Made by a program: the position numbers and the translations under genes
Notes under the pieces: generated by a model
Database searches by the model: none
What the model was told of the DNA's origin: nothing
Seen by the model: the letters and a program-made list of their open reading frames with translations, nothing else
Assembly (NCBI GenBank): GCA_020403425.1
Contig: JADBXR010000005.1
Location: forward strand, 186,001-250,000
DNA: 64,000 bases
Origin: Chitinophagaceae bacterium
Lineage (GTDB): Bacteria; Bacteroidota; Bacteroidia; Chitinophagales; Chitinophagaceae
Direction: 5' to 3'
In this document: piece by piece, positions 42,924-52,126 of the stretch
Layout: each line of letters opens with the position of its first letter
How positions within the stretch are numbered: position 1 is the stretch's first letter

Positions 42924-44222
42924 CTATGCCCCTTTCTCTATCAATGATGTCTTCTGGGTGTCTTTCATAAAAATATATACCAGCAAAGAAACAAAGATGC
43001 AGGCAGTGGTATACCAGTAATAGCCCGTTTCATTCCCACTGTTCTTGAACCAGAGCGCCAGGTATTCTGCCGTACCGCCGAATATGGCAACGGTAACAGA
43101 ATATGGAAAGCCCACCCCCAATGCGCGGATATTTGCAGGGAACAATTCTGCCTTCACCACAGCATTGATGGAAGTATATCCACTCACGATCAGTAATGGC
43201 AACAGCATCAGCAGGAAGATATCCAGTTTATCGGTGGTATGGCTCAGCGTTGTAAGTATGGGTACGGTGAGCACTGTTCCCAGTACACCAAAACCTATCA
43301 GCAGGGGTCTGCGGCCGATCTTATCTGACAATGCGCCGAACAGGGGCTGCAGCATGGCGTATATCAGTAGCGATAAAAATGTCAGTTGCGTAGATTCTGC
43401 TTTGCTCAGATGCACTGTGTTCACCAGGAATTTCTGCATGTAGGTAGTGTAAGTATAAAAGGCCAGTGTACCGCCCATGGTCAATCCCACAACGGTGGCC
43501 ACTGCACGCGGATGATGTAACAGTTCGCGCAGGGTTCCCTTCTGTTCATTGGAAGCATGTTTGCTTTTTTCAAAAGCCTCCGTCTCTTCCATGGTACGAC
43601 GCAGGTAAAAAGCGATCAGCGAAAGGGCCGCACCGATAAAAAAGGGGATCCGCCAGCCCCAGCTATGCATCTGTTCATTGGTCAGAAAAAGGTGCTGCAA
43701 TACCAACTGTATCCCCAAAGCCACCAGCTGTCCGCCGATCAGGGTAACATACTGGAAGCTGGAATAAAAACCCCGTTTGCCCTTACCAGCCATTTCACTC
43801 AGGTAAGTGGCAGCAGTGCCGTATTCACCCCCCACGCTCAGACCCTGCAGTAACCTGGCCAACAACAACAGTACCGGCGCCATGATGCCGATCTGTTCAT
43901 AAGATGGTGTTACAGCAATCATCAGGGAGCCGAACGACATCACAAGTACGGATAAGGTCATCGCCCATTTTCTTCCCTTCCGGTCGGCCAGGCTGCCGAA
44001 CAACCATCCACCGATGGGACGCATCAGAAAGCCGACAGCAAATATGCCGGCGGTCTGCAGCAGGTTGGCCGTAGCATCCTTACCAGGAAAGAATACCGGT
44101 GCAAAATACAGTGAGAACGCTGCATAGGCATACCAGTCGTACCATTCAACCAGGTTACCCACCGATCCGCTTACGATGGCCCTGATACGGCTGCCCGAAT
44201 GTTTACTCTTTTTCTGCTGCAT
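42924..44222 (-). CDS. MFS transporter, metabolite:H+ symporter type
   Basis: A 432-residue 12-TM carrier. Signatures of the metabolite:proton symporter branch (KgtP/ProP-like) are the start GNLVEWYDWYAYA, the loop GSLADRKGRKWAM, and YLSEMAGKGKRGFYSSFQ. These import organic acids or compatible solutes. The substrate cannot be assigned; neighbours feoB and the patatin give no clue. Confidence 0.9.
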   Translation of the reverse strand: MQQKKSKHSGSRIRAIVSGSVGNLVEWYDWYAYAAFSLYFAPVFFPGKDATANLLQTAGIFAVGFLMRPIGGWLFGSLADRKGRKWAMTLSVLVMSFGSLMIAVTPSYEQIGIMAPVLLLLARLLQGLSVGGEYGTAATYLSEMAGKGKRGFYSSFQYVTLIGGQLVALGIQLVLQHLFLTNEQMHSWGWRIPFFIGAALSLIAFYLRRTMEETEAFEKSKHASNEQKGTLRELLHHPRAVATVVGLTMGGTLAFYTYTTYMQKFLVNTVHLSKAESTQLTFLSLLIYAMLQPLFGALSDKIGRRPLLIGFGVLGTVLTVPILTTLSHTTDKLDIFLLMLLPLLIVSGYTSINAVVKAELFPANIRALGVGFPYSVTVAIFGGTAEYLALWFKNSGNETGYYWYTTACIFVSLLVYIFMKDTQKTSLIEKGA

Positions 44223-44286
44223 GAGAATGATGATTCTGAACAGCTGTCAAGATACTTATCTTATCGACAGGCCGGCGGTAAAATTA

Positions 44287-45297
44287 TCAGCTTAAACCCG
44301 CCAGGAACTGTGTCAGTTTCTCCACCCGCTGCGGATGATGTGTCACCTGTTCCGCCACCTGCTGCAAAAGATATTGCCTCGTATCTGCGGACGCATCGGT
44401 CATATCCGCATAACGCGCATCCTGAATATCAATGGATAGACGTAGGTATTTACCCATATCCAGCATTTCACATGCTTCATAATGGGTGCTTTTGTTCACC
44501 CCTTTCATCATGATATCCGTGATGCGTGTGATCCATTGCAACTGCCCCCAGCTGATAGCCTGCTCCCGCGTGATGGTTCCTTCATAACTACCCGTACCCA
44601 GTGAAAGGATGCGGATATCTTCATACGATACCTTACTGCCATCTTTCTTATGGTAAAATCCCGCATCACCATACCGGCTAACCTCTGCCAGTGCTGCCAT
44701 GGATGGATTGTTCACATACACGCCACCATCAATGCCTGTCAGTGGTTTGTTTTTATGTATGAAAGAATAGGCCGGCAAATAGGTTGGTGCCGCTGACGTG
44801 GCCCTGCATACATCATATACTTTCGCATTGGCCGCAGGGTCGCCGGAAGCCTCGCTTGACTTAAAGAAAACGGGCTGGTTGCTGCTAAGGTCATATGTGG
44901 GTACCAATACCGGACGCAGTGCTTCCAGGATGGTCTGTTCGCCCACAAAACAGCGCAATGTCTTCTCAAGCCCTTCCGGACCATAGGCCGGTGCCACCAG
45001 GCTGATCAATCTGTGCAGCAGCCTGTTCAAACCCGACCTTTCGGGAAAAATGATACTGCCATAGTTGGTATAGATGTCTGCAACCTGTTCAACTGAGTAT
45101 TTGGGTTGCGACGGATCCTTTTCATCGCGCAGGGTAAGACAGCAGGCGATCAGGCCGCCGGTAGACGTGCCGGCAAACAGGTCGAAAGTTTCCTGGATCT
45201 TTTTACCCGTGATAGACTCGATTGTCTGCAGGATGGCAAGTGGAACAATACCACGCAGTCCGCCACCATCAATGGCAAGGATGTTAAAGGTTGACAT
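44287..45297 (-). CDS. Patatin-like phospholipase
   Basis: A 336-residue patatin-fold lipase. The oxyanion loop is DGGGLRG (10-16), the nucleophile is S45 in GTSTGG, and the dyad Asp is D190 in GIDGG. No signal peptide or membrane helix, so it acts in the cytoplasm, probably releasing fatty acids from membrane lipids. CBASS effectors of the CapV type share this fold, but there is no cyclic-nucleotide synthase, Cap2 or Cap3 nearby, so I treat it as an orphan lipase. Confidence 0.9.
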   Translation of the reverse strand: MSTFNILAIDGGGLRGIVPLAILQTIESITGKKIQETFDLFAGTSTGGLIACCLTLRDEKDPSQPKYSVEQVADIYTNYGSIIFPERSGLNRLLHRLISLVAPAYGPEGLEKTLRCFVGEQTILEALRPVLVPTYDLSSNQPVFFKSSEASGDPAANAKVYDVCRATSAAPTYLPAYSFIHKNKPLTGIDGGVYVNNPSMAALAEVSRYGDAGFYHKKDGSKVSYEDIRILSLGTGSYEGTITREQAISWGQLQWITRITDIMMKGVNKSTHYEACEMLDMGKYLRLSIDIQDARYADMTDASADTRQYLLQQVAEQVTHHPQRVEKLTQFLAGLS

Positions 45298-45503
45298 AGG
45301 ATGGATATTAAATATGATCAGCTAAGGCCTTATGTATCATTCAGGTCAAATATGCGGACTACCCCTGACAACCGCAAGGAGACATTCCCCCCGCCTGAAC
45401 CGGGAAATTTCCCGTATGTCTTCAAGAAAAAGCCCGGGTGATTAATGCCGTTTTTTTTGAATATTTGGGATTCCTTATCCTCAAATAACCAAACCCAATT
45501 ATT

Positions 45504-45782
45504 ATGCCGCACGAATGCAGGATCGAATTCTATTTCAAAGCCGAAGAAATGGCCAAATTGCTGGCCGATAACCCCACAGCGAAAGGTATCATCATCTCTC
45601 AACAGATCGTCAGGGAGAAACCCAAAGGGGCCGATCATTATGTGAACGTTACCCGCATCAAAGCCAGACCCGATCTGGGAGAGAATGGACAAAACCCCGG
45701 CACCACAGAGCTGAGAACATCGGTAACTGGTGGTGAAGAGACCATCAACGGTTGCCCTTATCCTCCGGGCTGTACAGAGTAA
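45504..45782 (+). CDS. Small hypothetical protein with Cys-Pro C-terminus
   Basis: A 92-residue soluble protein that I do not recognise. It starts MPHECRIEFYFKAEEMAKLL and ends with a compact GCPYPPGCTE, giving three Cys in total. The middle (YVNVTRIKARPDL) has a beta-like pattern. Codon use resembles its neighbours. The 206-nt upstream gap and 46 nt to the following 7TM gene leave it open whether it belongs to that operon. Ordered start and stop, and a plausible composition, make it likely to be real. Confidence 0.65.
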   Translation: MPHECRIEFYFKAEEMAKLLADNPTAKGIIISQQIVREKPKGADHYVNVTRIKARPDLGENGQNPGTTELRTSVTGGEETINGCPYPPGCTE

Positions 45783-45828
45783 ATCCCTGATGTTCAATCA
45801 TTTTTATCACTGAATCCGCCTCAAGTTT

Positions 45829-46488
45829 TTGAAGATCATTATTACCATACTCAACTATATAGATATCGGAGCTCCGTTGTTGGCGCTGCTGGTCTTTATC
45901 AGGGTTTTATCACAGAACAAACTGGCAAAGGAGCTCCTGTATATCTTTTATTTCATCTGCATTCAGCTGATCACCAATGTAACAGCTACCGTTCTGGAAA
46001 AATTGCATATCACCAATTACTCCGTATACCTGTTAAATATCGTACTGTCGTTTCTTGTACTGTCCATCCTTTTCTATGAATTGGGAATACCGCTGATCAG
46101 AAAGATCTTTCCTTTCAGTTCCCTGCTGTTCCTTGGCTTTGCCACTTATTCCATTGCCAATGGGGATGGTATAGAAACCTATAACAGTATCATATCTGCA
46201 TCGGCAAGTTTCATCATTACCGCTTATTGCCTGATCTTTTTCTACTGGCGACTGGTGAAGGACAAAAATTATTCGGGCAGCCTGACCGACAGTGCGTTCT
46301 TCTGGGCCACCATCGGTGTTTTTACGTACTATACGGGTAGTTTTTTTATATTTATCTCATACAAATACCTCATTGTACGCGAAGCTGAGGTCATCGGTAT
46401 TCTCTGGCGGTTTCATAACCTGCTCTTAACCATTTTCTGTATCTATTCGATCTACGGCCTTACATGCAAAAATTATCAGAAAACATAA
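45829..46488 (+). CDS. Seven-helix integral membrane protein, candidate sensor
   Basis: A 219-residue protein with about seven hydrophobic segments over its whole length and almost no soluble part. The proposed start is TTG at 45829 (KIIITILNYIDIG follows); no ATG fits better. Its end overlaps the start of the histidine kinase gene by 25 nt, implying translational coupling. I infer it is a separate sensory or partner subunit for that kinase, which itself has one helix. No family name is recognised; 7TM sensory modules are otherwise usually fused to kinases. Confidence 0.75.
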   Translation: MKIIITILNYIDIGAPLLALLVFIRVLSQNKLAKELLYIFYFICIQLITNVTATVLEKLHITNYSVYLLNIVLSFLVLSILFYELGIPLIRKIFPFSSLLFLGFATYSIANGDGIETYNSIISASASFIITAYCLIFFYWRLVKDKNYSGSLTDSAFFWATIGVFTYYTGSFFIFISYKYLIVREAEVIGILWRFHNLLLTIFCIYSIYGLTCKNYQKT

Positions 46489-47246
46489 GTATCATTCTGG
46501 CTGCATCGAGTATTCTCCTGCTGATCACCTTGTTCATTGTCATCATGGTGGTAGCTTACCTGAAAAGAGACCTGAAGCACCTGAAGGAAAAAGAGACCAT
46601 GGAAGCCGACTTTGAGAACCAGTTACTCCGGTCGAAACTGGAAACACAGGAAGAAACCCTGAACCAGCTGAGTAATGAGATCCATGATAATGTGGGACAA
46701 TTGCTCAACAGCACCAAACTGCTGATTGGTCTTACACAACGCGCTTTGCCTGAACCATCCGAAACCCTGAACATGGCCGATGACAGCCTGGGCAAAGCCA
46801 TTGCCGAAGTACGGGCACTTTCAAAATCGCTGAATAAGGAGTGGCTGCAGCAATTCAATTTCATAGAGAATCTGGAAGCGGAGATCAATCGCATCAATGC
46901 GGCCAAGAGCCTGCAGATACACCTGTACCGTCCCGAAAGTCTTTCTATGAAAGCTACGGAACAGATCATTCTCTTCCGAATTGTACAGGAGATCCTCCAG
47001 AATGCCATCAAACATGCATTTGCCAGGAATATCGAGATCAAGATCAAGGAAAACAGCCAACAGCTTACCATATTCATCAGTGACGATGGTATCGGTTTTG
47101 ATGAAGCAGCCGTTACCAAAAGCGTAGGACTCCTGAATATCAGACACAGGACCAGACTGCTGGGTGGAAGCGTCCAGTGGGTCTCGTCCATCAATAAGGG
47201 TACACAGTTCACCATACAGCTACCCGTAAATCCATCCAACCTATGA
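46464..47246 (+). CDS. Sensor histidine kinase (HisKA_3/NarX type)
   Basis: A 260-residue kinase with one N-terminal helix (about 9-32), a coiled-coil (35-70) and a NarX-type dimerisation domain with H74 in NEIHDNVGQLLNS. The HATPase has the N-box RIVQEILQNAIKHA and the G-box ISDDGIGFDEAAV. It overlaps the 7TM gene by 25 nt and the regulator gene by 4 nt, so the three are one operon and presumably one pathway. Confidence 0.92.
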   Translation: MQKLSENISIILAASSILLLITLFIVIMVVAYLKRDLKHLKEKETMEADFENQLLRSKLETQEETLNQLSNEIHDNVGQLLNSTKLLIGLTQRALPEPSETLNMADDSLGKAIAEVRALSKSLNKEWLQQFNFIENLEAEINRINAAKSLQIHLYRPESLSMKATEQIILFRIVQEILQNAIKHAFARNIEIKIKENSQQLTIFISDDGIGFDEAAVTKSVGLLNIRHRTRLLGGSVQWVSSINKGTQFTIQLPVNPSNL

Positions 47247-47881
47247 AAACACCTATTGGAATTGTAGATGATCACCAGCTGTTCCTCAAATCGCTGGGAC
47301 TTATGTTGAAAAGTTTTGCCATCTACGACGTGGTATTGGAAGCCTTACACGGAAAAGAACTGCAGCAAAAGCTGGAACAGGGGGCACCCACACCAGCCAT
47401 TATGCTGATCGATGTGAACATGCCTGTCATGAACGGTATCGAGACCGCCAGGTGGCTCAGCAAAAAATATCCAAAGATGAAACTCGTGGCACTTTCCATG
47501 AACGACAGCGACATGGTGATCATCGACATGATCAAAGCTGGCTGCTGCGCCTATCTTCTGAAGGAGACACATCCTGATGAACTGGAAAAAGCCTTGCAGG
47601 AGATCAATACGAATGGTTTTTATAATGCAGATTCAAGTAATATCAATTTCCGCCGGCTGTTACAGTCCGAGCAGGATGCGGTGGTCATAACAGAGAAGGA
47701 AAAATTATTCCTGCAACATGCCTGCTCCGACCTTACCTACAAAGAGATCGCAGCATTGATGTGCCTCAGCGAACGCACCATTGATGGTTACCGGGAATCA
47801 CTTTTTGGCAAGCTGAAAGTGCAGAGCCGCGTTGGGCTAGCCATGGAAGCCATCAAAAAAGGGTTGGTGACGCTGCAATAG
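47243..47881 (+). CDS. LuxR/NarL family response regulator
   Basis: A 212-residue regulator: receiver domain with D9/D10, phospho-site D57 in LIDVNMPVMNG and the Lys in YLLKET, then a LuxR-type HTH (LTYKEIAALMCLSERTIDGYRE). It is coupled by a 4-nt overlap to its kinase. Target genes are not evident. Confidence 0.94.
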   Translation: MKTPIGIVDDHQLFLKSLGLMLKSFAIYDVVLEALHGKELQQKLEQGAPTPAIMLIDVNMPVMNGIETARWLSKKYPKMKLVALSMNDSDMVIIDMIKAGCCAYLLKETHPDELEKALQEINTNGFYNADSSNINFRRLLQSEQDAVVITEKEKLFLQHACSDLTYKEIAALMCLSERTIDGYRESLFGKLKVQSRVGLAMEAIKKGLVTLQ

Positions 47882-47896
47882 GCCTCTGTTCTAACA

Positions 47897-48760
47897 TTAC
47901 TGATAGTATTCCCATAAAAAGCGGGATATCTTTCGGGTCAGCTCCCAAGCCTCGTTGGTGCTTTTCCAGCTGGTGTCGCTGTTGTTTTTGGTGGCTATAC
48001 AGAAAATATACCTGGCTTTTTTACCATTCACATACAACACTTCGCTGCGGCTCGCGTCCACTGCCCCATTCTTGCTGGCAATGAACACATCGGAGGGTAT
48101 TTGTGAAATGGCCTCCTCATCCCAATAATTCCTGCTCAGCAAACGCAGCATTTTTTCACTGGCAGTCTCACTGATCACCTGTTTGTTCACGATCATTTCC
48201 ATCAGGCCAGCCATTTCGCGGGGTGTGGTTTGTCCCCAACCATACTGCAGTCGGTTTTGCTCCCTTCCGGGTGTACGGCTGTTGACACGGGTATCACGAA
48301 AACCCAGACTATCCATCAGCCGGTTAATGGTGGTACCGGTACCGGCGAGACTTTGCAACCACAGGCTGGCGGTATTATCGCTGGTGGTCAGCATCAGCAT
48401 CATCACCTTGCTCAATTCGATCTTCTCACCGGTTTTGAAAGAGCCCAGGATATCTTCTCCTGCATATAACAACGAATCCTTGTATGTGAGCAACTGATGA
48501 TACTGCAGTTCGCCATTCTCTATCTTCTGCATAATACCGGCCAATATGGGCAGTTTTACCATACTGGCAGTGGGGAAAACAGTATCGGCCTGCAGGGCTG
48601 CCACCCGGTTAGCAGAGAGGTCGTGCACATATATGCCCAGGGTTCCCCGGAAACCGGATACCAGTTTTGTCAGTTCTTTCTGCAGGCGCTTGTCTGTTTT
48701 CTGCGAAAATCCTGTTTGTACCGAGACGAACAGAAGAAAAAAAATCAGGTATTGTTTCAT
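47897..48760 (-). CDS. Class A beta-lactamase-like serine hydrolase
   Basis: A 287-residue exported protein (signal 1-19, ending GFSQ). It keeps S66-M-V-K69 and S127-D-N129 of class A enzymes. The usual KTG triad is K230-N-G232, and the omega-loop Glu is not in the normal R-x-E-x-x-x-N context; the nearest candidate is E167 in PGREQNR. It may be a penicillin-interacting hydrolase (Pfam Beta-lactamase2) without strong beta-lactamase activity. No mobile-element marks surround it. Confidence 0.85.
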   Translation of the reverse strand: MKQYLIFFLLFVSVQTGFSQKTDKRLQKELTKLVSGFRGTLGIYVHDLSANRVAALQADTVFPTASMVKLPILAGIMQKIENGELQYHQLLTYKDSLLYAGEDILGSFKTGEKIELSKVMMLMLTTSDNTASLWLQSLAGTGTTINRLMDSLGFRDTRVNSRTPGREQNRLQYGWGQTTPREMAGLMEMIVNKQVISETASEKMLRLLSRNYWDEEAISQIPSDVFIASKNGAVDASRSEVLYVNGKKARYIFCIATKNNSDTSWKSTNEAWELTRKISRFLWEYYQ

Positions 48761-48866
48761 ATGAAATGATTGCGGGATATTGAAATTAGCTTTTTTTTGC
48801 TGTAAGAAGCGTGCCCGGTTTCTCCCCCATTTTCAACGGGTATTGTTTTACCATATCTGCCAACCA

Positions 48867-51275
48867 ATGTTCCGGAAAAAACCATCCTACCATCCTTTTT
48901 TTGTTTTGGCAATACTATTGGGTTGCCTGGGTTTCTCCAACAATATCTTTAGCCAGAAAGAACAATACCCAACAGCTATAAAAGGCATTATTGATCTGCG
49001 CGGCATAGATCTGCAGAAAGAATCCGTTCCGTTGAACGGAGAATGGGGCATGTACTGGAAACAGTTGCTTGTACCGGATGAAACCCAAAAACAGGCACCG
49101 GCATACGTTGCATTCCCCAAATTGTTCAACAATACCACACTGAACGGTACAAAACTGAGTACCGATGGGTATGCTACTTATACGGCTACGGTCCTGTTAC
49201 CCAAACACAGCAACCGGCTGGCATTGCAAGTGCCGGATACCTATTGCTCCTATCGGCTGTTTGTCAATGGTACTTTGTTCTGTCAGTCGGGCATACCCGA
49301 TTCCCTGGAGGAGAAAGCCGTTCCGAAATGGATCGAGAACACGGTAGAGATCCTTTCAGGATCCGATACACTTCACCTGGTATTGCAGGTAGCCAATTTC
49401 TGGCACTCGAAAGGCGGTCCTTACAAAGAGATCGTTATCGGTGATAAGGATACCCTGTTCTATGAGCGTGATACGGATACGGCTTTCGACCTGCTGCTGA
49501 CAGGCTGCCTGTTCATGGGCGGACTGTTCTTCTTCGGATTGTTCCTCTTTGGCCGGCACGACAGGTCCATCCTGTATTTTGCCCTGTTCTGTATGGTATA
49601 CAGTTACCGGATGATCGGCTCCCGTGGTTATGTATTGCACACGCTTTTACCTGAAATACCCTGGAGTGTTACCACACATCTTGAATACCTGAGCCTTTTC
49701 ATCAGCCTGGTATTTTTCAGCTTGTATACCCGTTACCTGTATCCTGAAGAATCTGGTAAACTGGCCACACGGGTCGAAGTGGGTCTGGGACTGAGCCTAT
49801 CTGCCATCGTTATCCTTTTCCCGCCAGCCGTTTTCACCTATCTTATCAATCCCTTCCTGGTATTGATGTTCGGAGTGATCGCCTATGCCTTTTATGTATA
49901 TGTGAAAGCCATGCGCAACAAAAGACTGGGAGCGGAATACGCGTTATTAAGTACTGCGGTCGTGCTGGTGGTATTTGTGGTGATCAACCTTCAGTACTTT
50001 GGTATCGTAGCCCCTCATAAGAGCATCCTGTTCACAGGGTATATCAGTTTCTTCTTCCTCCAGTCGCTGGTACTTTCTTTCCGTTTTGCCTCCGCACTGA
50101 AACAGGCCAAGGAAGAGGCCGAGCAGGGACTGAAGGCAAAGAACGAATTCCTGTCCACCATGTCGCATGAGATCCGTACACCACTGAACTCCATCCTGGG
50201 TATGACGCACCTGATCCTTCGCGATAATCCTCGTACGGAACAGAAAGAGCAACTGAATGTGCTGTTATTTTCAGCCAACAACCTGTTGGCGATCGTAAAT
50301 GACATACTTGATTATAACAAGATAGAGGCAGGGAAAGTGAATTTTGAAATGATCGAGACCGATATCCCGAACGTGGTTAGGAACATCATCTCCGGCCTCC
50401 GAACTTCTGCAGAGGATAAGGGTATCGAACTCAGGTTACAGATCGATCCTGCCCTGCATCATAAGGTACTGGGCGACCCCACCCGGATCGGGCAGGTGAT
50501 CACCAACCTAGTCAACAATGCCATCAAGTTCACCAGAAAGGGTTATGTGTTACTGGATATCAAAGTAGTGGGCCAGAACCCTTCTACGATCACTTTGCAG
50601 GTGAGTGTGGAAGACACTGGTATCGGCATTGCCCAGGAAAAACAAAAGATCATTTTTGAGCAGTTCACACAGGCAGACACCTCCACCTCGCGCAATTTCG
50701 GTGGAACCGGACTTGGGTTGGCCATCTGCAAAAAGCTGCTGGCCCTGCAGGGAACTGAACTGCACCTCACCAGCGAGCAGGGAAAAGGATCCCTATTCTA
50801 CTTTACCCAGACCTTCCCCAAACTGTTGAATTCGGAAAAGAAAACAGAAGTGAAGAAAGAAACCACTCCCACCGAAGAAAGCAAACCACTTTTTGGTATG
50901 TCTGTACTGCTGGTAGAAGACAATGAAGTGAACATACTCGTTGCCAAAACATTTCTTGAACGTTGGGGCGCATCGATCGATGTTGCCATGAATGGGCAGG
51001 AAGCACTGAACAAGCTGGACCTTTCCAAACACAAACTCATCCTGATGGACATGCACATGCCGGTAATGGACGGTTATGAAGCCACCCGCATTCTGCGTGA
51101 ACGTGGCGTGCGTATTCCGATCATTGCACTTACGGCCAGTCTGCCAAGGGAAGTGGAAGACAGGATCACCAGCAGTGGTATTGATGATATTGTGGTAAAA
51201 CCTTTCGTGCCCGATGAATTGTTCCGCATCATCCTTCATCATACCTATATTCACCGGCTGGATGACAAACAGTAA
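48867..51275 (+). CDS. Hybrid sensor histidine kinase, 7TMR-DISM type
   Basis: An 802-residue hybrid kinase from the ATG at 48867 (MFRKKPSYHPFFVLAI); an upstream start would add an implausible Cys/Arg-rich tail. A signal/anchor is followed by a periplasmic sensory beta-domain (to about 200; LNGEWGMYWKQLL), a seven-helix 7TMR-DISM region (about 205-400), HisKA with H434 in STMSHEIRTPLNS, an HATPase (GTGLGLAICKKLL) and a C-terminal receiver with D728 in LILMDMHMPVMDG. It ends before a terminator; no output regulator adjoins, so phosphotransfer goes elsewhere. Confidence 0.94.
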   Translation: MFRKKPSYHPFFVLAILLGCLGFSNNIFSQKEQYPTAIKGIIDLRGIDLQKESVPLNGEWGMYWKQLLVPDETQKQAPAYVAFPKLFNNTTLNGTKLSTDGYATYTATVLLPKHSNRLALQVPDTYCSYRLFVNGTLFCQSGIPDSLEEKAVPKWIENTVEILSGSDTLHLVLQVANFWHSKGGPYKEIVIGDKDTLFYERDTDTAFDLLLTGCLFMGGLFFFGLFLFGRHDRSILYFALFCMVYSYRMIGSRGYVLHTLLPEIPWSVTTHLEYLSLFISLVFFSLYTRYLYPEESGKLATRVEVGLGLSLSAIVILFPPAVFTYLINPFLVLMFGVIAYAFYVYVKAMRNKRLGAEYALLSTAVVLVVFVVINLQYFGIVAPHKSILFTGYISFFFLQSLVLSFRFASALKQAKEEAEQGLKAKNEFLSTMSHEIRTPLNSILGMTHLILRDNPRTEQKEQLNVLLFSANNLLAIVNDILDYNKIEAGKVNFEMIETDIPNVVRNIISGLRTSAEDKGIELRLQIDPALHHKVLGDPTRIGQVITNLVNNAIKFTRKGYVLLDIKVVGQNPSTITLQVSVEDTGIGIAQEKQKIIFEQFTQADTSTSRNFGGTGLGLAICKKLLALQGTELHLTSEQGKGSLFYFTQTFPKLLNSEKKTEVKKETTPTEESKPLFGMSVLLVEDNEVNILVAKTFLERWGASIDVAMNGQEALNKLDLSKHKLILMDMHMPVMDGYEATRILRERGVRIPIIALTASLPREVEDRITSSGIDDIVVKPFVPDELFRIILHHTYIHRLDDKQ

Positions 51276-51303
51276 CACCAGGTGATAAGCATACCGATAA
51301 AAG

Positions 51304-51335
51304 AAGATCCCGGATTTTGGCCGGGATCTTTGTTT
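51304..51335 (+). terminator. Terminator after the hybrid kinase gene
   Basis: AAGATCCCGG (51304-51313) pairs with CCGGGATCTT (51321-51330) around 7 nt, followed by TGTTT. It separates this gene from the convergent hemerythrin gene. Confidence 0.8.
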
Positions 51336-51353
51336 GGGTTGCTTGCAATACTA

Positions 51354-52034
51354 CTATGCTGCGGTGAACTGTAATGATCTGTGGAGTGTTTTCAGTTTTT
51401 CATCGGATAATGCCCGTTCAGCCAGCTCCATGAACTCGTCAAATACGAACGGCGGAGCCGAAGCCTGTATCTTTCGATACCAGTCAACGATCTCGTGGAT
51501 GGCCAATCCTTTCAGCATCCAGTATCCTGAAAAAGATTTTTCCTCGGGTGTAAGTTTTGCAACGATCTCCTGCTCTTTTTCCAGCAATACCTCATCCGTA
51601 TACTCCCTGTGCAATACTTCCAGCACCTGAGTCTCCTCGGCATTCATGTGCTCAAGGTTAAAAGCGGTAAAAGCATTCAATGTTCTCTGCAGGTGACGGC
51701 CGGCCAGTATCTTGTCGGTAACCGAGTCGGCGGTCATGCATTGGGTGATGGCGCTCTCCAACGCTTCACCCAGCTGATGGTCCTTCACATGCTGGGCCTC
51801 GAAATCGGCCACCAGCGCAGGTGCGGCCTGGGCAATCAGGGGGAACACCATGGTATCTTCTTTGTGTGCATGCGCTTCGAAGAAATCGACCAGCTGTTTC
51901 ATCAGCAGAATGGTCCTATCCACCTGCTCGGTCTGTGTGAAGTCGGTATGCTGCACGGTAATGGATGCATGATACAGCAGGGCTCTCAATGCCTGGTGTA
52001 CCTGGTAAAACGGGTTAAAACGTACTGTTTTCAT
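51354..52034 (-). CDS. Hemerythrin-domain protein
   Basis: A 226-residue cytoplasmic four-helix protein from MKTVRFNPFYQVHQALRAL at 52034. Candidate di-iron ligands are spread as in hemerythrin-like proteins: HQALRALLYH, FFEAHAHKEDTMVFPLI, HVKDHQLGE and NLEHMNAEETQVL. Such proteins bind O2 or NO or help repair iron centres. A long palindrome lies in the divergent region shared with the TonB-receptor gene, suggesting control. Confidence 0.88.
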   Translation of the reverse strand: MKTVRFNPFYQVHQALRALLYHASITVQHTDFTQTEQVDRTILLMKQLVDFFEAHAHKEDTMVFPLIAQAAPALVADFEAQHVKDHQLGEALESAITQCMTADSVTDKILAGRHLQRTLNAFTAFNLEHMNAEETQVLEVLHREYTDEVLLEKEQEIVAKLTPEEKSFSGYWMLKGLAIHEIVDWYRKIQASAPPFVFDEFMELAERALSDEKLKTLHRSLQFTAA

Positions 52035-52126
52035 GATTTGTCTGTAATGGTTAAAAGAAAAACGTTGCAGGCGCAATCGCGATCTTCTCAGTGCAGCAGG
52101 TGCAAAACTGCCTGATTGCTTCCGTC

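Noticed and set aside
44287..45297. CBASS-type anti-phage operon around the patatin
   Set aside because: No CD-NTase, Cap2/Cap3 or other defence gene on either side; neighbours are an MFS carrier and a small unknown protein.
45330..45797. Minus-strand frame of 155 codons opposite the 92-residue protein
   Set aside because: The plus-strand frame has a better start and composition; the minus frame includes non-coding sequence and has no domain.
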